Positions 1 through 6,582 of a stretch of DNA of 11,169 nucleotides are shown here, one piece after another; positions within the stretch are counted from its first letter, which is position 1; each line of letters starts with the position of its first letter. A program made the translations under genes and the position numbers. The DNA lies in the NCBI GenBank assembly GCA_938004315.1, contig CALKWG010000376.1:1-11169 (forward strand). The letters are read 5' to 3'. The notes under the pieces are model-generated. The model made no database searches. It worked only from the letters and a program-made list of their open reading frames with translations, and was not told the origin of the DNA. The DNA comes from an uncultured Spirochaetaceae bacterium. Its GTDB lineage: Bacteria > Spirochaetota > Spirochaetia > Treponematales > UBA12059.

Positions 1-1
1 C

Positions 2-100
2 TTCGCCGCCGCCCTAGCCGATCGCTTCGACTGGTTCAGGCGCTATGGCGGCTCCCAGGCCGATTTAGCCTTTCCTGCCCTGCTCGAACTGGCCCCGTAG
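2..100 (+). CDS. 3' end of an unidentified gene (partial)
   Basis: The second frame is open from the left edge to a TAG at 98-100 and gives 32 residues ending in LLELAP. The codons follow the local GC-rich pattern (GCC, CTC, CGC), which supports a real coding end. The fragment contains an aromatic and arginine patch (FDWFRRYGG) but no motif I can assign to a family. The gene runs convergently toward the M20 peptidase gene, with 32 bp between the two stop codons. The start and most of the protein lie outside the window, so no function is proposed. Confidence 0.5.
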   Translation, partial: FAAALADRFDWFRRYGGSQADLAFPALLELAP

Positions 101-108
101 CGCATCGC

Positions 109-131
109 GCCCGGAGCGCCGGGCCGGCTCC
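109..131. terminator. Possible hairpin in the convergent gap
   Basis: The 32-bp gap between two converging stop codons holds a GCCCGG stem (109-114) pairing with CCGGGC (119-124) around an AGCG loop. It competes with a longer-loop GGAGC (113-117)/GCTCC (127-131) pairing. The place is right for a bidirectional terminator, but neither strand has a T-run after the stem, so this is only a weak candidate. Confidence 0.25.
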
Positions 132-132
132 A

Positions 133-1584
133 TTAACAAGAAGAGAGCAGCGCATTATAGAAGAGCGCGCAACGCCGAACGTTCTCGACCGAAACCCGCT
201 CGTTAGCCGCGTGCACGCGGTTCAAGTCATCCTGATTCTGCAAGATAGGCGCGAAGCGGTAGATGGCGTCGCAGACGCCGCGGTAGTGCTTGGTGTCCGT
301 GCCGGCGGTGAACATGAACGGCACGGCGCCGGCCTCCGGGAAGGAGGCTGAAAGCGCGGCGAGCACGGCCTCGTAGCCCTCATGTTCGGTCGGCGACTCG
401 GGCAGGGGGTCGTTCACGTGCCCCTTGTGCGCGACGACGGCGCGCGCGCCGGCCTTGGCCGCCATCGCGTCCAGGCGGGAGAGGGTCCCTGCCACGCTTT
501 GCCCCGGCAGGATGCGTACGTTCAGCACGGCGCGCGCCTTCCTCGGTAGGACGTTCTCCTTATCGGAGCCTGAGAGCATGGTCGCCGCGGCGGTAGTTCG
601 CAGGAGGGCGTTGGTCGACGGCGTCGCCGAGAAAGCCGCCTTTACGAGGGGGGCCGTCACGAAGAGATTGGCGAAGAGGAGCCGATACGCGAAGGGAGCG
701 TAGGCGCACAGGGCGCGAAGGAAGCCGCGCGTCGTATAGGTGATAGTCGCCGGGAATGGACGCGCTTCGGCGGCCGATACCGCCTTGGCCACCACGCCGG
801 CGGCCGTATGCCGCGGCGGCATAGACGCATGGCCCCCCGTGCCCTCCGCCTCGATAGCCACGTCGACGTAGCCCTTCTCCGAGATGCCGATTAGGGCCAG
901 GGGCCTATCGACGAAGGACAGGAGTCCGTCGGCCACGATACCCCCTTCGTCGAGCAGGAAGGATGCGCGCACGCCCCGCTCGGCTAGGGCCCCGGCTATG
1001 ACCGCCGCCCCGCGCATGCCGCCGACCTCCTCGTCGCCGCCGAAGGCGAAGAAGACCGTCCGCTCCGGGATGAAGCCCCGGGCTAGGAGCGCCTCGGCGG
1101 CGAAGAGCGCTGAGGCGAGCGTCACCTTGATATCCTGAGCGCCGCGGCCGTGGACGAAGCCGCCGTCGACCGCGCCGGAGAAGGGATCGCGCTCCCATGA
1201 CTCGGGCGGCCCCGGCGGGACGACGTCGAAATGGGCGCAGAGGATGATCGGCTTTAGGGCTCCTGAGCGGCCGGGCCATTCTAAGAGGAGCGAACGCTCG
1301 GACGGCTCGCTTACGAGCATGCGCTCGAAGCACAGGGGATAGAGCTCCCGCAAAACAGCCTTGAGGCGATCGAAGGCTTGGCCGTCCTCCTCTTCCTCGG
1401 CGAAGGACGCGACCGTCGCGACGCGTATGATAGAGGCGAGGCGCTCCTCCACTCCCGCCACCGCGCCTAAGGCCTCCGCGCCGAGCGAGGCGGGCGGCGC
1501 TGCCCGGGGCGCGGATAGCGCGCGGGCGACCAGTATGATAGCGAAGGCGGCGGCCGCGGCGGCGGCGATCAGGGCCGGATGCAT
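133..1584 (-). CDS. M20 family metallopeptidase, carboxypeptidase S / PM20D1 type
   Basis: The 483-residue protein is a predicted di-zinc amidohydrolase of the M20 family, related to yeast carboxypeptidase S and animal PM20D1, which cleave dipeptides or N-acyl amino acids. The metal-site motifs are all present: HFDVVP (H118, D120), GRGAQD (bridging D151), GGDEEVGG (E185 as general base, E186 as ligand), LLDEGG (D212) and a C-terminal VHAANER (H458). The conserved GTDTKHY segment (H433) precedes the last ligand. Residues 4-24 form a hydrophobic N-terminal segment with no clear cleavage site, so the enzyme is probably membrane-anchored and faces outward. The ATG at 1584 is preceded by GGAGGT (1589-1594), 4 nt away. 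It is divergent from the YfcC carrier, recalling abg-type hydrolase/transporter pairs. The family call is firm; the substrate is not known. Confidence 0.9.
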   Translation of the reverse strand: MHPALIAAAAAAAFAIILVARALSAPRAAPPASLGAEALGAVAGVEERLASIIRVATVASFAEEEEDGQAFDRLKAVLRELYPLCFERMLVSEPSERSLLLEWPGRSGALKPIILCAHFDVVPPGPPESWERDPFSGAVDGGFVHGRGAQDIKVTLASALFAAEALLARGFIPERTVFFAFGGDEEVGGMRGAAVIAGALAERGVRASFLLDEGGIVADGLLSFVDRPLALIGISEKGYVDVAIEAEGTGGHASMPPRHTAAGVVAKAVSAAEARPFPATITYTTRGFLRALCAYAPFAYRLLFANLFVTAPLVKAAFSATPSTNALLRTTAAATMLSGSDKENVLPRKARAVLNVRILPGQSVAGTLSRLDAMAAKAGARAVVAHKGHVNDPLPESPTEHEGYEAVLAALSASFPEAGAVPFMFTAGTDTKHYRGVCDAIYRFAPILQNQDDLNRVHAANERVSVENVRRCALFYNALLSSC

Positions 1585-1604
1585 AGAGACCTCCGATGTA
1601 GTAC

Positions 1605-1634
1605 AGTATCCTCCGTATATCGCGGCCGGCGCAA
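1605..1634 (-). promoter_or_regulatory. Candidate sigma70-like promoter for the M20 gene
   Basis: Read on the minus strand there is TTGCGC (1629-1634), an 18-bp spacer and GATACT (1605-1610). Transcription would start near 1598, leaving a short leader that contains the GGAGGT ribosome binding site. Each hexamer matches the consensus at only four positions, so this is tentative. It sits in the 75-bp region shared with the divergent carrier gene. Confidence 0.3.
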
Positions 1635-1644
1635 GGGCGGCCTT

Positions 1645-1653
1645 GGGAGGTGA
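1645..1653 (+). promoter_or_regulatory. Strong ribosome binding site that fixes a GTG start
   Basis: GGGAGGTGA is a near-complete anti-16S match and ends 6 nt before the GTG at 1660. It settles the use of the non-ATG start for the YfcC-family carrier, since no ATG in frame is similarly placed. Confidence 0.8.
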
Positions 1654-1659
1654 TCAGCC

Positions 1660-3078
1660 GTGGAGAAGATTAACGACAAGCCCGCGCCCGATATGGCCGC
1701 CCGCTCCTTTATAACGAGCGCCGTCGTGCTGGCCGCCCTCATGCTCGCCGCCGGACTCCTCACCCGTATCGTTCCCGCCGGGAGCTATGCGCGGCTTTCG
1801 GACGGCTCGATCGTGGCCGGCAGCTACGCGCCGACTGAGCGCCCGGCCTATCCGGCTTGGCGCTGGCTTACAGCGCCGCTCGAGGTGCTCGGGAGCGAGG
1901 ACGCGGCGGTGGCGGCGGTCATCGTCGCCTTCATCGTCGTCGTAGGCGGCGCCTTCGCGGCGCTCCGCTCGGCCGGCGTGCTCGAAGGGGCCGTCTCATC
2001 GCTTTCGCGCCGCTTCGGCGCTAGGCGTAAGCTCTTCCTGGCCGTCGTCTGCCTCTTCTTCATGCTCATAGGCAGCTTCATGGGCATTTTCGAGGAGGTC
2101 GTGCCGCTCGTGCCCCTGGCCATCAGCCTGTCGCTCTCCTTCGGCTGGGACGTCTTCACGGGCCTGGGGATGAGCGTGCTGGCCGTGGGCTTCGGCTTCT
2201 CGGCCGCGATAGCCAACCCCTTCAGCGTGGGCACCGCGCAACGCCTGGCGGGGGTGCCGCTCTTAAGCGGCATGGGCTTTCGGCTCGTCGCCTTCGTCCT
2301 CATATATGCCTTGTATATCGCGTTTATGTTAAGCCATGTCGCTAAGCTCGAGCGCAAAAAGGCTCCGCTCGGCGAGGGCTTAGCGGGACCGGCGCCCGCG
2401 GGGACGGCGAGCGATCAACCGGCGGGCGGGCAGACCCGGCGCGGCGTCGCCTTCTTCGGCTGGGGCGGCGCCGCCCTAGCCGTAGCGGTGGCGGCGCTTT
2501 CAGCGATCGGCGGCGCCTCAGACTACATGCTGCCGGCGATCGCGCTCGGCTTCTTCGTCGTGGGGCTCGGTTCGGCGCTCGCCTCCGGCCTGGGCTTGCG
2601 GGCCGCCCTGCGCGCCTTCGCCCAAGGCGCAGCCGCGGTCGCGCCGGCCGGGCTCCTTATACTCATGGCATTGAGCGTCAAGCGCATCATCGTCTCGGGC
2701 GGCATCATGGACACGATACTCTACGCGGCGGCGGGCGCCTTAAGCCGGGCCTCGGGCTTCGGGGCCGCCGGCATGATGTACGCCCTTACCCTCGGGATGA
2801 ATTTTTTCATAGGCTCGGCGAGCGCTAAGGCCTTCCTCCTCATGCCCATCCTGGCGCCCCTGGCCGACTTGGCCGGCCTATCGAGGCAGATCGCCGTGCA
2901 GGCCTTCGTCTTCGGGGACGGCTTCTCCAACATGCTCTACCCGACGAACGCGGTGCTCCTGATCTCTTTAGGCCTAGCCGGCATGCCCTACGCCGCCTGG
3001 CTTAAGCGGACCTGGGCGTTGCAATTGGCGACCTTAACCCTGAGCGCCGCGCTCCTCTTCGTCGCCGTGGCTATATAG
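1660..3078 (+). CDS. yfcC: YfcC/DcuC-family membrane carrier
   Basis: The 472-residue, strongly hydrophobic protein has about twelve membrane segments and matches the YfcC branch of the DcuC/YfcC family (Pfam C4-dicarboxylate anaerobic carrier, ion transporter superfamily). The family includes predicted amino-acid and basic amino-acid exchangers. Typical motifs appear in order: LLTRIVPAGSY at the end of TM1 (33-43), MGIFEEVVPLVP (141-152), IANPFSVGTAQ (184-194) in the first half, then NFFIGSASAKA (381-391) and GDGFSNMLYPTN (419-430) in the second. These form the two pseudo-symmetric halves. A hydrophilic loop at about 228-262 separates them. Translation starts at GTG behind a strong ribosome binding site. 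The divergent M20 hydrolase suggests transport of a peptide, acyl-amino acid or its product. The stop codon overlaps the hairpin block downstream. The family is clear; the substrate is inference. Confidence 0.85.
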   Translation: MEKINDKPAPDMAARSFITSAVVLAALMLAAGLLTRIVPAGSYARLSDGSIVAGSYAPTERPAYPAWRWLTAPLEVLGSEDAAVAAVIVAFIVVVGGAFAALRSAGVLEGAVSSLSRRFGARRKLFLAVVCLFFMLIGSFMGIFEEVVPLVPLAISLSLSFGWDVFTGLGMSVLAVGFGFSAAIANPFSVGTAQRLAGVPLLSGMGFRLVAFVLIYALYIAFMLSHVAKLERKKAPLGEGLAGPAPAGTASDQPAGGQTRRGVAFFGWGGAALAVAVAALSAIGGASDYMLPAIALGFFVVGLGSALASGLGLRAALRAFAQGAAAVAPAGLLILMALSVKRIIVSGGIMDTILYAAAGALSRASGFGAAGMMYALTLGMNFFIGSASAKAFLLMPILAPLADLAGLSRQIAVQAFVFGDGFSNMLYPTNAVLLISLGLAGMPYAAWLKRTWALQLATLTLSAALLFVAVAI

Positions 3079-3214
3079 CCAATTTCAAAAGTTGGTTACT
3101 TTTGAAATTGGCTTTGCGATTGCTTGCGTTTGCGACGCAAACACTGCGCCAAATCGCAGTTTATTAGGTAGCTCTTTCAAAACTCACTGAGTTTTGAAAG
3201 AGCCTCTATAGGCT
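3069..3214. repeat. AT-rich triple-hairpin element (MITE/REP-like)
   Basis: The block is 61% A+T (73 of 120 bases, 3081-3200) in otherwise GC-rich DNA and is almost entirely self-complementary. Hairpin 1 has a perfect 15-bp stem (3077-3091 with 3099-3113) and a 7-nt loop. The middle structure has a 7-bp outer stem (3115-3121 with 3152-3158) enclosing a 7-bp inner inverted repeat (3128-3134 with 3136-3142). Hairpin 2 has a perfect 16-bp stem (3171-3186 with 3188-3203) around one central base. Both outer hairpins share TTTCAAAA in their left arms. The borders are small palindromes, TGGCTATATAGCCA (3068-3081) and AGCCT/AGGCT (3201-3205, 3210-3214), which resemble each other when one is inverted. 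There is no ORF. A T-run does not follow either stem, so plain termination is less likely than a non-autonomous mobile repeat. The structure is certain; the nature is inferred. Confidence 0.6.
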
Positions 3215-3229
3215 ACGCCTAAGCGCTCC

Positions 3230-3238
3230 TGCTATAGT
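3230..3238 (+). promoter_or_regulatory. Possible extended -10 for the secreted hydrolase gene
   Basis: TGCTATAGT fits an extended -10 (TGn followed by TATAGT at 3233-3238). It ends 7 nt before the ATG at 3246, so transcription would begin at or beside the start codon. No Shine-Dalgarno sequence is visible before this ATG, unlike most genes here, so a leaderless message is possible. No good -35 hexamer is seen. Confidence 0.3.
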
Positions 3239-3245
3239 AGCCGCC

Positions 3246-4499
3246 ATGAAACGAGCATTCCTTTTCGCCGTCGCCCTCAGCCTAAGCGCCGCCCTAGCCT
3301 CCGCGCAGGCTACGCCGTGGCACGGGCGCTGGGGCGGCGCCTTCGATCTGGGGCAGCAGAAGATAGGCTTTGAAATAGACGTCGGTCCCGCCGGAGCCCT
3401 CCTCGACATACCGTCGAACGAGCTCTTCGGCTACCCGAGCGCCGCCATCCAGCTGGAGCCCGGCTCTTTGGCCGTAGATTGGCAGTTCGGCGGCGGCATA
3501 TTGGCGCTCAGGCTCGACCTGGGTCCCGACGGTCGCGCGATCGGCATCTTCGCCCAAGGCGAGGCTCAAGGCCAGGCGAGCGCCGCCCGCGCGGCCATCC
3601 AAGGCCGGCCGGGCGTCGAGCTGACCATGGCCGGCAAAGGAGGGGACCTCCTTCCGGGGACGCTCGTCCTACCCCAAGGCGGACAGGCCAAGCCGCCCCT
3701 GGTGATCCTGCACGCCGGCTTAGGCTCGGCCGACCGCGACGGCAACAACTACAACGTCCCGGGGCGCCACGACGCGCTCATGCAGCTAGCCGACGCCCTC
3801 GCCGAGCTCGGCGTCGCCAGCTACCGCTACGACAAGCGCGGCTCGGGTATGGCCAGCTGGCTCGTGAGAAGCGAAGCGGAGCTTTCGTTCCGGGCTTGGG
3901 TCGACGACCTCACGGAGATCGCCGGCGCCCTGTCCGAGGACGCGCGCTTCTCCGGCGTCTGGCTCCTGGGCTTGAACGACGGCGCGACCGTCGCCGCGGC
4001 AGCCGCCAACCGCCTGCCGGCTGCGCGCGGGCTCGTCGTCGCCTGCGCCTCGGCCGACAGCGTCTATGAAAGCTTCTTAAAGGCCATACAGGACGCGCCC
4101 GAGGAGCTCAAGGCCGAAGGCCTCACGGCCCTCCAGGCTGTCCGCGACGGGAAACCCCTAGGCGAGCTCAGCGAGTTTTACTCTGGCGCCCTGCGCGCGT
4201 CGTTCCGCCCCTACCTGCGCGAAGCCTTCGCGTACGACCTGAAGGCGGAGCTCTCGCGCTATCGGGGGAAGACGCTCATCGCCCAAGGCAATATGGATAT
4301 GCAGGCCAGCCTGAACGACTTCACCCGGCTCGGCGAGGCGGCCTCCGACGCGGTGACCATCGTCGTGCCCTATATGAACCATGTCTTAAAGGACGTGCCC
4401 GCGGACGTCGAGGAGAATTTCGCCGCGTTCAGCGATCCGTCCTATCCGGTCTCGGAAATCTTCGCCGCGGCCGTCGCCGAGTTCGTCGGCGCGCGCTAG
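3246..4499 (+). CDS. Secreted alpha/beta-hydrolase family protein, nucleophile Ser replaced by Asn
   Basis: The 417-residue protein begins with a Sec signal peptide (positive n-region MKR, hydrophobic 4-17, cleavage likely after ASA at 18-20). A beta-rich domain follows (about 24-115, starting WHGRWGG), of the kind that precedes the catalytic domain in many S9-like bacterial hydrolases. The alpha/beta-hydrolase domain covers about 125-415, with GSADRDGNNYN (oxyanion region), YRYDKRGSG and a C-terminal NHVLKDVP. The acid (D351 in GNMDMQ) and histidine (H379) of the triad are in place. The nucleophile elbow, usually G-H-S-E-G in this group, reads G-L-N-D-G, with Asn at residue 244 (codon AAC, 3975-3977). 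The protein may therefore be inactive as an esterase or peptidase, or use another mechanism. The ATG begins an ideal signal peptide, although no ribosome binding site is seen. It probably acts in the periplasm. Confidence 0.8.
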   Translation: MKRAFLFAVALSLSAALASAQATPWHGRWGGAFDLGQQKIGFEIDVGPAGALLDIPSNELFGYPSAAIQLEPGSLAVDWQFGGGILALRLDLGPDGRAIGIFAQGEAQGQASAARAAIQGRPGVELTMAGKGGDLLPGTLVLPQGGQAKPPLVILHAGLGSADRDGNNYNVPGRHDALMQLADALAELGVASYRYDKRGSGMASWLVRSEAELSFRAWVDDLTEIAGALSEDARFSGVWLLGLNDGATVAAAAANRLPAARGLVVACASADSVYESFLKAIQDAPEELKAEGLTALQAVRDGKPLGELSEFYSGALRASFRPYLREAFAYDLKAELSRYRGKTLIAQGNMDMQASLNDFTRLGEAASDAVTIVVPYMNHVLKDVPADVEENFAAFSDPSYPVSEIFAAAVAEFVGAR

Positions 4500-4555
4500 G
4501 CGCAAGCGAGGGGCGGGGACGCGGCCGACGAGCCCGGGTTAGGCGCGATCGGCCT

Positions 4556-5482
4556 TTAGCGCCCGAAAGCGCCGACGATCGAGGCGAGCTCCTCGGCGCT
4601 CAAGACGAGGCCGGCGGCGACGAGGACTCGGCCCTGCCGCTCCCAGCGAAGGGCCGCGTAGAGCTCGCCCGAGCGCTCGGGCCAGGCGGCCCGGACGAGC
4701 CCTAGGGCGAAGAGCCTAGCCAAGGGGGCGAAGACGACAGCCGAGCGCTCGTCGGCGAAGCCGAAGCTGAGGCTCGTCGCATAAAGACGTTCAGGCGAGG
4801 CCTTCGCCGACACCATGAAGCCTTCGAGCGGCAAGGCCGACGCGTCGACGGGGAGGCTCGCCCCCAGCGCGGCCGCCGGATTCGGAATATAGAGGGCCGC
4901 GTCGACCGACCAGGCGGCCAGCCACGCATCCGGTATCGGGTGCGGTCCAGGATCCCGGAGACGGGCAGCCGTCTCGGCCAGCGGCCTCGTCCCTACGAGC
5001 GCGACCGCGGAGCCGGAGAAGCCTATCCTGAGCTCCCCGTCGGACTGCCGCCAATTGGCACCCTCGCGCTTCCAGGCGCGGTCGACGCCGAGGCGGAAAC
5101 CGGCGGCCCCGGATGGGAAGCGCCCGCCGGCCAAGGCGACGAAATCCGGCAGCGGCGAGGGCGTAGCGCTCGACGCCTCGCCCGTAGGCTTAGGCATGAA
5201 GGCGCCGACTACGAAGTCGACGCGGCGCTCCAGTTCGTCGGCGAGGGCTGCCGAATCCCGGCCCAGGCCTTCGCCCTGCCGTAGCGCTGCGCCCAGGAGC
5301 GGCGCGTCGAGCTTCACGTAGGCCAGCGCCCCCTCGGGCAAGGCTCGCTCCAGGGGTATGCCCTGCGAGAGCTTGGGGTTGACCGCGCACGACGAGAGCG
5401 CCGCCGAAACGGCGAGCGCGACGACGCTAAAGGCCGCCTGAAAGCTCAGGCACGTGCGGCGGCGACGATAGCTTGAGTTCAT
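4556..5482 (-). CDS. Predicted lipoprotein of unknown function
   Basis: The 308-residue protein has a type II signal peptide: an RRRR n-region (6-9), a hydrophobic stretch (about 14-28) and the lipobox ALSSC, which gives a lipidated Cys32. The mature part is rich in Ala, Leu and Gly. It begins with an ALPEGALAYVKLD segment, a style seen in several bacterial envelope proteins, and lacks catalytic motifs I recognise. Its ATG overlaps the TGA of the DUF6765 gene by four bases (ATGA, 5479-5482), with GGAG 5 nt upstream (5488-5491), so the two are translated as a coupled pair. An envelope anchor or lipid-linked partner of the DUF6765 protein is possible but unproven. The gene faces the hydrolase gene convergently across 56 bp. 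Confidence 0.75.
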   Translation of the reverse strand: MNSSYRRRRTCLSFQAAFSVVALAVSAALSSCAVNPKLSQGIPLERALPEGALAYVKLDAPLLGAALRQGEGLGRDSAALADELERRVDFVVGAFMPKPTGEASSATPSPLPDFVALAGGRFPSGAAGFRLGVDRAWKREGANWRQSDGELRIGFSGSAVALVGTRPLAETAARLRDPGPHPIPDAWLAAWSVDAALYIPNPAAALGASLPVDASALPLEGFMVSAKASPERLYATSLSFGFADERSAVVFAPLARLFALGLVRAAWPERSGELYAALRWERQGRVLVAAGLVLSAEELASIVGAFGR

Positions 5483-6462
5483 AACTTCTCCGTGATCAGA
5501 CCCGCCTTGGCCAGAGCGGCCTTGGCGCGACTCCGGTGCTCCGCGGCGGCCTCGGCCCAGCGATAGAGTTTTGACGAGTAGAAAGCTGTCCCTACGGGGA
5601 TGGACTCAAGGCCGGCTGAGAAGGCCTTGGCGAACTCGGCCTTGGCCCAGGAGAGCTTGTCGTAATGCCGCACCCCGGAGAGCGCGGAGCTATCGGGCGG
5701 CAGGCCCGCCTCGGCGCGCCATGCGTCTCTATCCCAGCTCTCCATCCCGTACTCGATGACGTAATCGGCCATGCGCTCCTGGCCGTCGGGCTTTCGCCAA
5801 ATTCCCTCGAGACGATCGCAGACTAAATCCTCGTTGCCGAAGGCCTTGCCGGCGTATACGCAGAGGTAGCGGTAAATCTTCCGGGCCGCCTGCCTGAAGC
5901 GCGAAGCGTTATCGATATCGGGCTCGACGAGGCGCTCGTCGCGCCAGCGCCCGTCCGGGGCGTCGGGCTTGGCCATCGCGTGCAGGTGGCCGGCCGCCGG
6001 CAGGGCCGAGACGCTGGAGCCGGGCAGCTCGTTAAACGCCTCCATAAGGCCGCTGAAATTCTGGTGGGCCCAGCCGTCGGCGAAGGCATGGAGCGCGACG
6101 CCTATGATGAACGGATCCTTATCGCGGAGCGCGGCAAGAAGGAGGCCCTTAGCCAGCTCGCCGTTCGGCGTTACGGCATAGGGGTTCCGCGCGCCGTCGC
6201 GGCGCTTAGCGGCCGCCTCGGCCGCGTCGCCGGGCAGGAAGTGGAAGGGCAGGTACACCTCGGTGCGCACCGCCTCGTCCCAGAAGGTGTAGTTCTGCGT
6301 AGGCTCGATGCGGTAGGCGCCGCGCACGGTCTCCAGGCTCAGGGTGACCGTGGCCGCGTCGACGTACTGGGAGGCGCAGGCTAAATCGCGGGCGAAGGAG
6401 GCGTCTAAGCCGGCCTCGAGGGCCAGGGCATGCACGGCGTAGTAATGGAATTCTACGTTCAC
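5479..6462 (-). CDS. DUF6765 family protein, zinc phospholipase C-like motif
   Basis: From the GTG at 6462 the product is 327 residues and begins MNVEFHYYAVHALA. The short N-terminus before the F-H-Y-Y motif is what this family shows, so this start is preferred to the TTG at 6498, which only adds an Arg-rich stretch. Conserved features are H6, the SQYVD segment (D35), LPFHF (H74) and HAFADGWAHQNF (H125, D129, H133). The H-x3-D-x3-H spacing resembles zinc sites of the phospholipase C/P1 nuclease fold, so a metal-dependent hydrolase is plausible. No signal peptide is visible, so a cytosolic location is likely. Neither candidate start has a clear ribosome binding site. The gene leads a two-gene unit with the overlapping lipoprotein. 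The activity has not been assigned in any member I know. Confidence 0.75.
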   Translation of the reverse strand: MNVEFHYYAVHALALEAGLDASFARDLACASQYVDAATVTLSLETVRGAYRIEPTQNYTFWDEAVRTEVYLPFHFLPGDAAEAAAKRRDGARNPYAVTPNGELAKGLLLAALRDKDPFIIGVALHAFADGWAHQNFSGLMEAFNELPGSSVSALPAAGHLHAMAKPDAPDGRWRDERLVEPDIDNASRFRQAARKIYRYLCVYAGKAFGNEDLVCDRLEGIWRKPDGQERMADYVIEYGMESWDRDAWRAEAGLPPDSSALSGVRHYDKLSWAKAEFAKAFSAGLESIPVGTAFYSSKLYRWAEAAAEHRSRAKAALAKAGLITEKL

Positions 6463-6500
6463 GGAACTAAGGCTAGCACGCCGCCGCCTCGCGCACAAGC

Positions 6501-6524
6501 GGCGGCGCTTCGCCGGCGGCGCTT
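6501..6524. repeat. Tandem 10-bp direct repeat upstream of the transaminase
   Basis: GGCGGCGCTT occurs at 6501-6510 and again at 6515-6524, 14 bp apart start to start. The second copy overlaps the first two bases of the candidate -35 hexamer of the transaminase promoter, and both lie in the region shared with the divergent DUF6765 gene. An operator is possible; chance repetition in GC-rich DNA is also possible. Confidence 0.35.
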
Positions 6525-6552
6525 GCCCGCGCGCGAGAACGAATGGTAGAAT
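6523..6552 (+). promoter_or_regulatory. Candidate sigma70-like promoter for the alanine aminotransferase
   Basis: TTGCCC (6523-6528), an 18-bp spacer and TAGAAT (6547-6552) preceded by TGG form an extended -10 promoter. Transcription would start near 6559, placing GGAGGG (6570-6575) a short way into the leader and the ATG at 6583. This is the best promoter match in the window. Confidence 0.45.
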
Positions 6553-6582
6553 GCGACCGTCCCATAAAAGGAGGGATTAACC

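Noticed and set aside
3077..3203. CRISPR-like repeats in the hairpin block
   Set aside because: The repeats are inverted, not evenly spaced direct repeats with spacers, and no cas gene is present.
3479..4069. Plus-strand open frame (196 codons) within the hydrolase gene
   Set aside because: It is an Arg/Gly-rich out-of-frame shadow of the hydrolase, with no ribosome binding site.
4523..4557. GGCCGA/TCGGCC pairing followed by TTT in the convergent gap
   Set aside because: The stem is only 6 bp with a 20-nt loop, which is expected by chance in such GC-rich DNA, so it is not called a terminator.
6463..6498. TTG start at 6498 for the DUF6765 protein
   Set aside because: It adds only an Arg-rich stretch before the conserved N-terminus and has no ribosome binding site; the GTG at 6462 fits the family better, although it too lacks a clear site.
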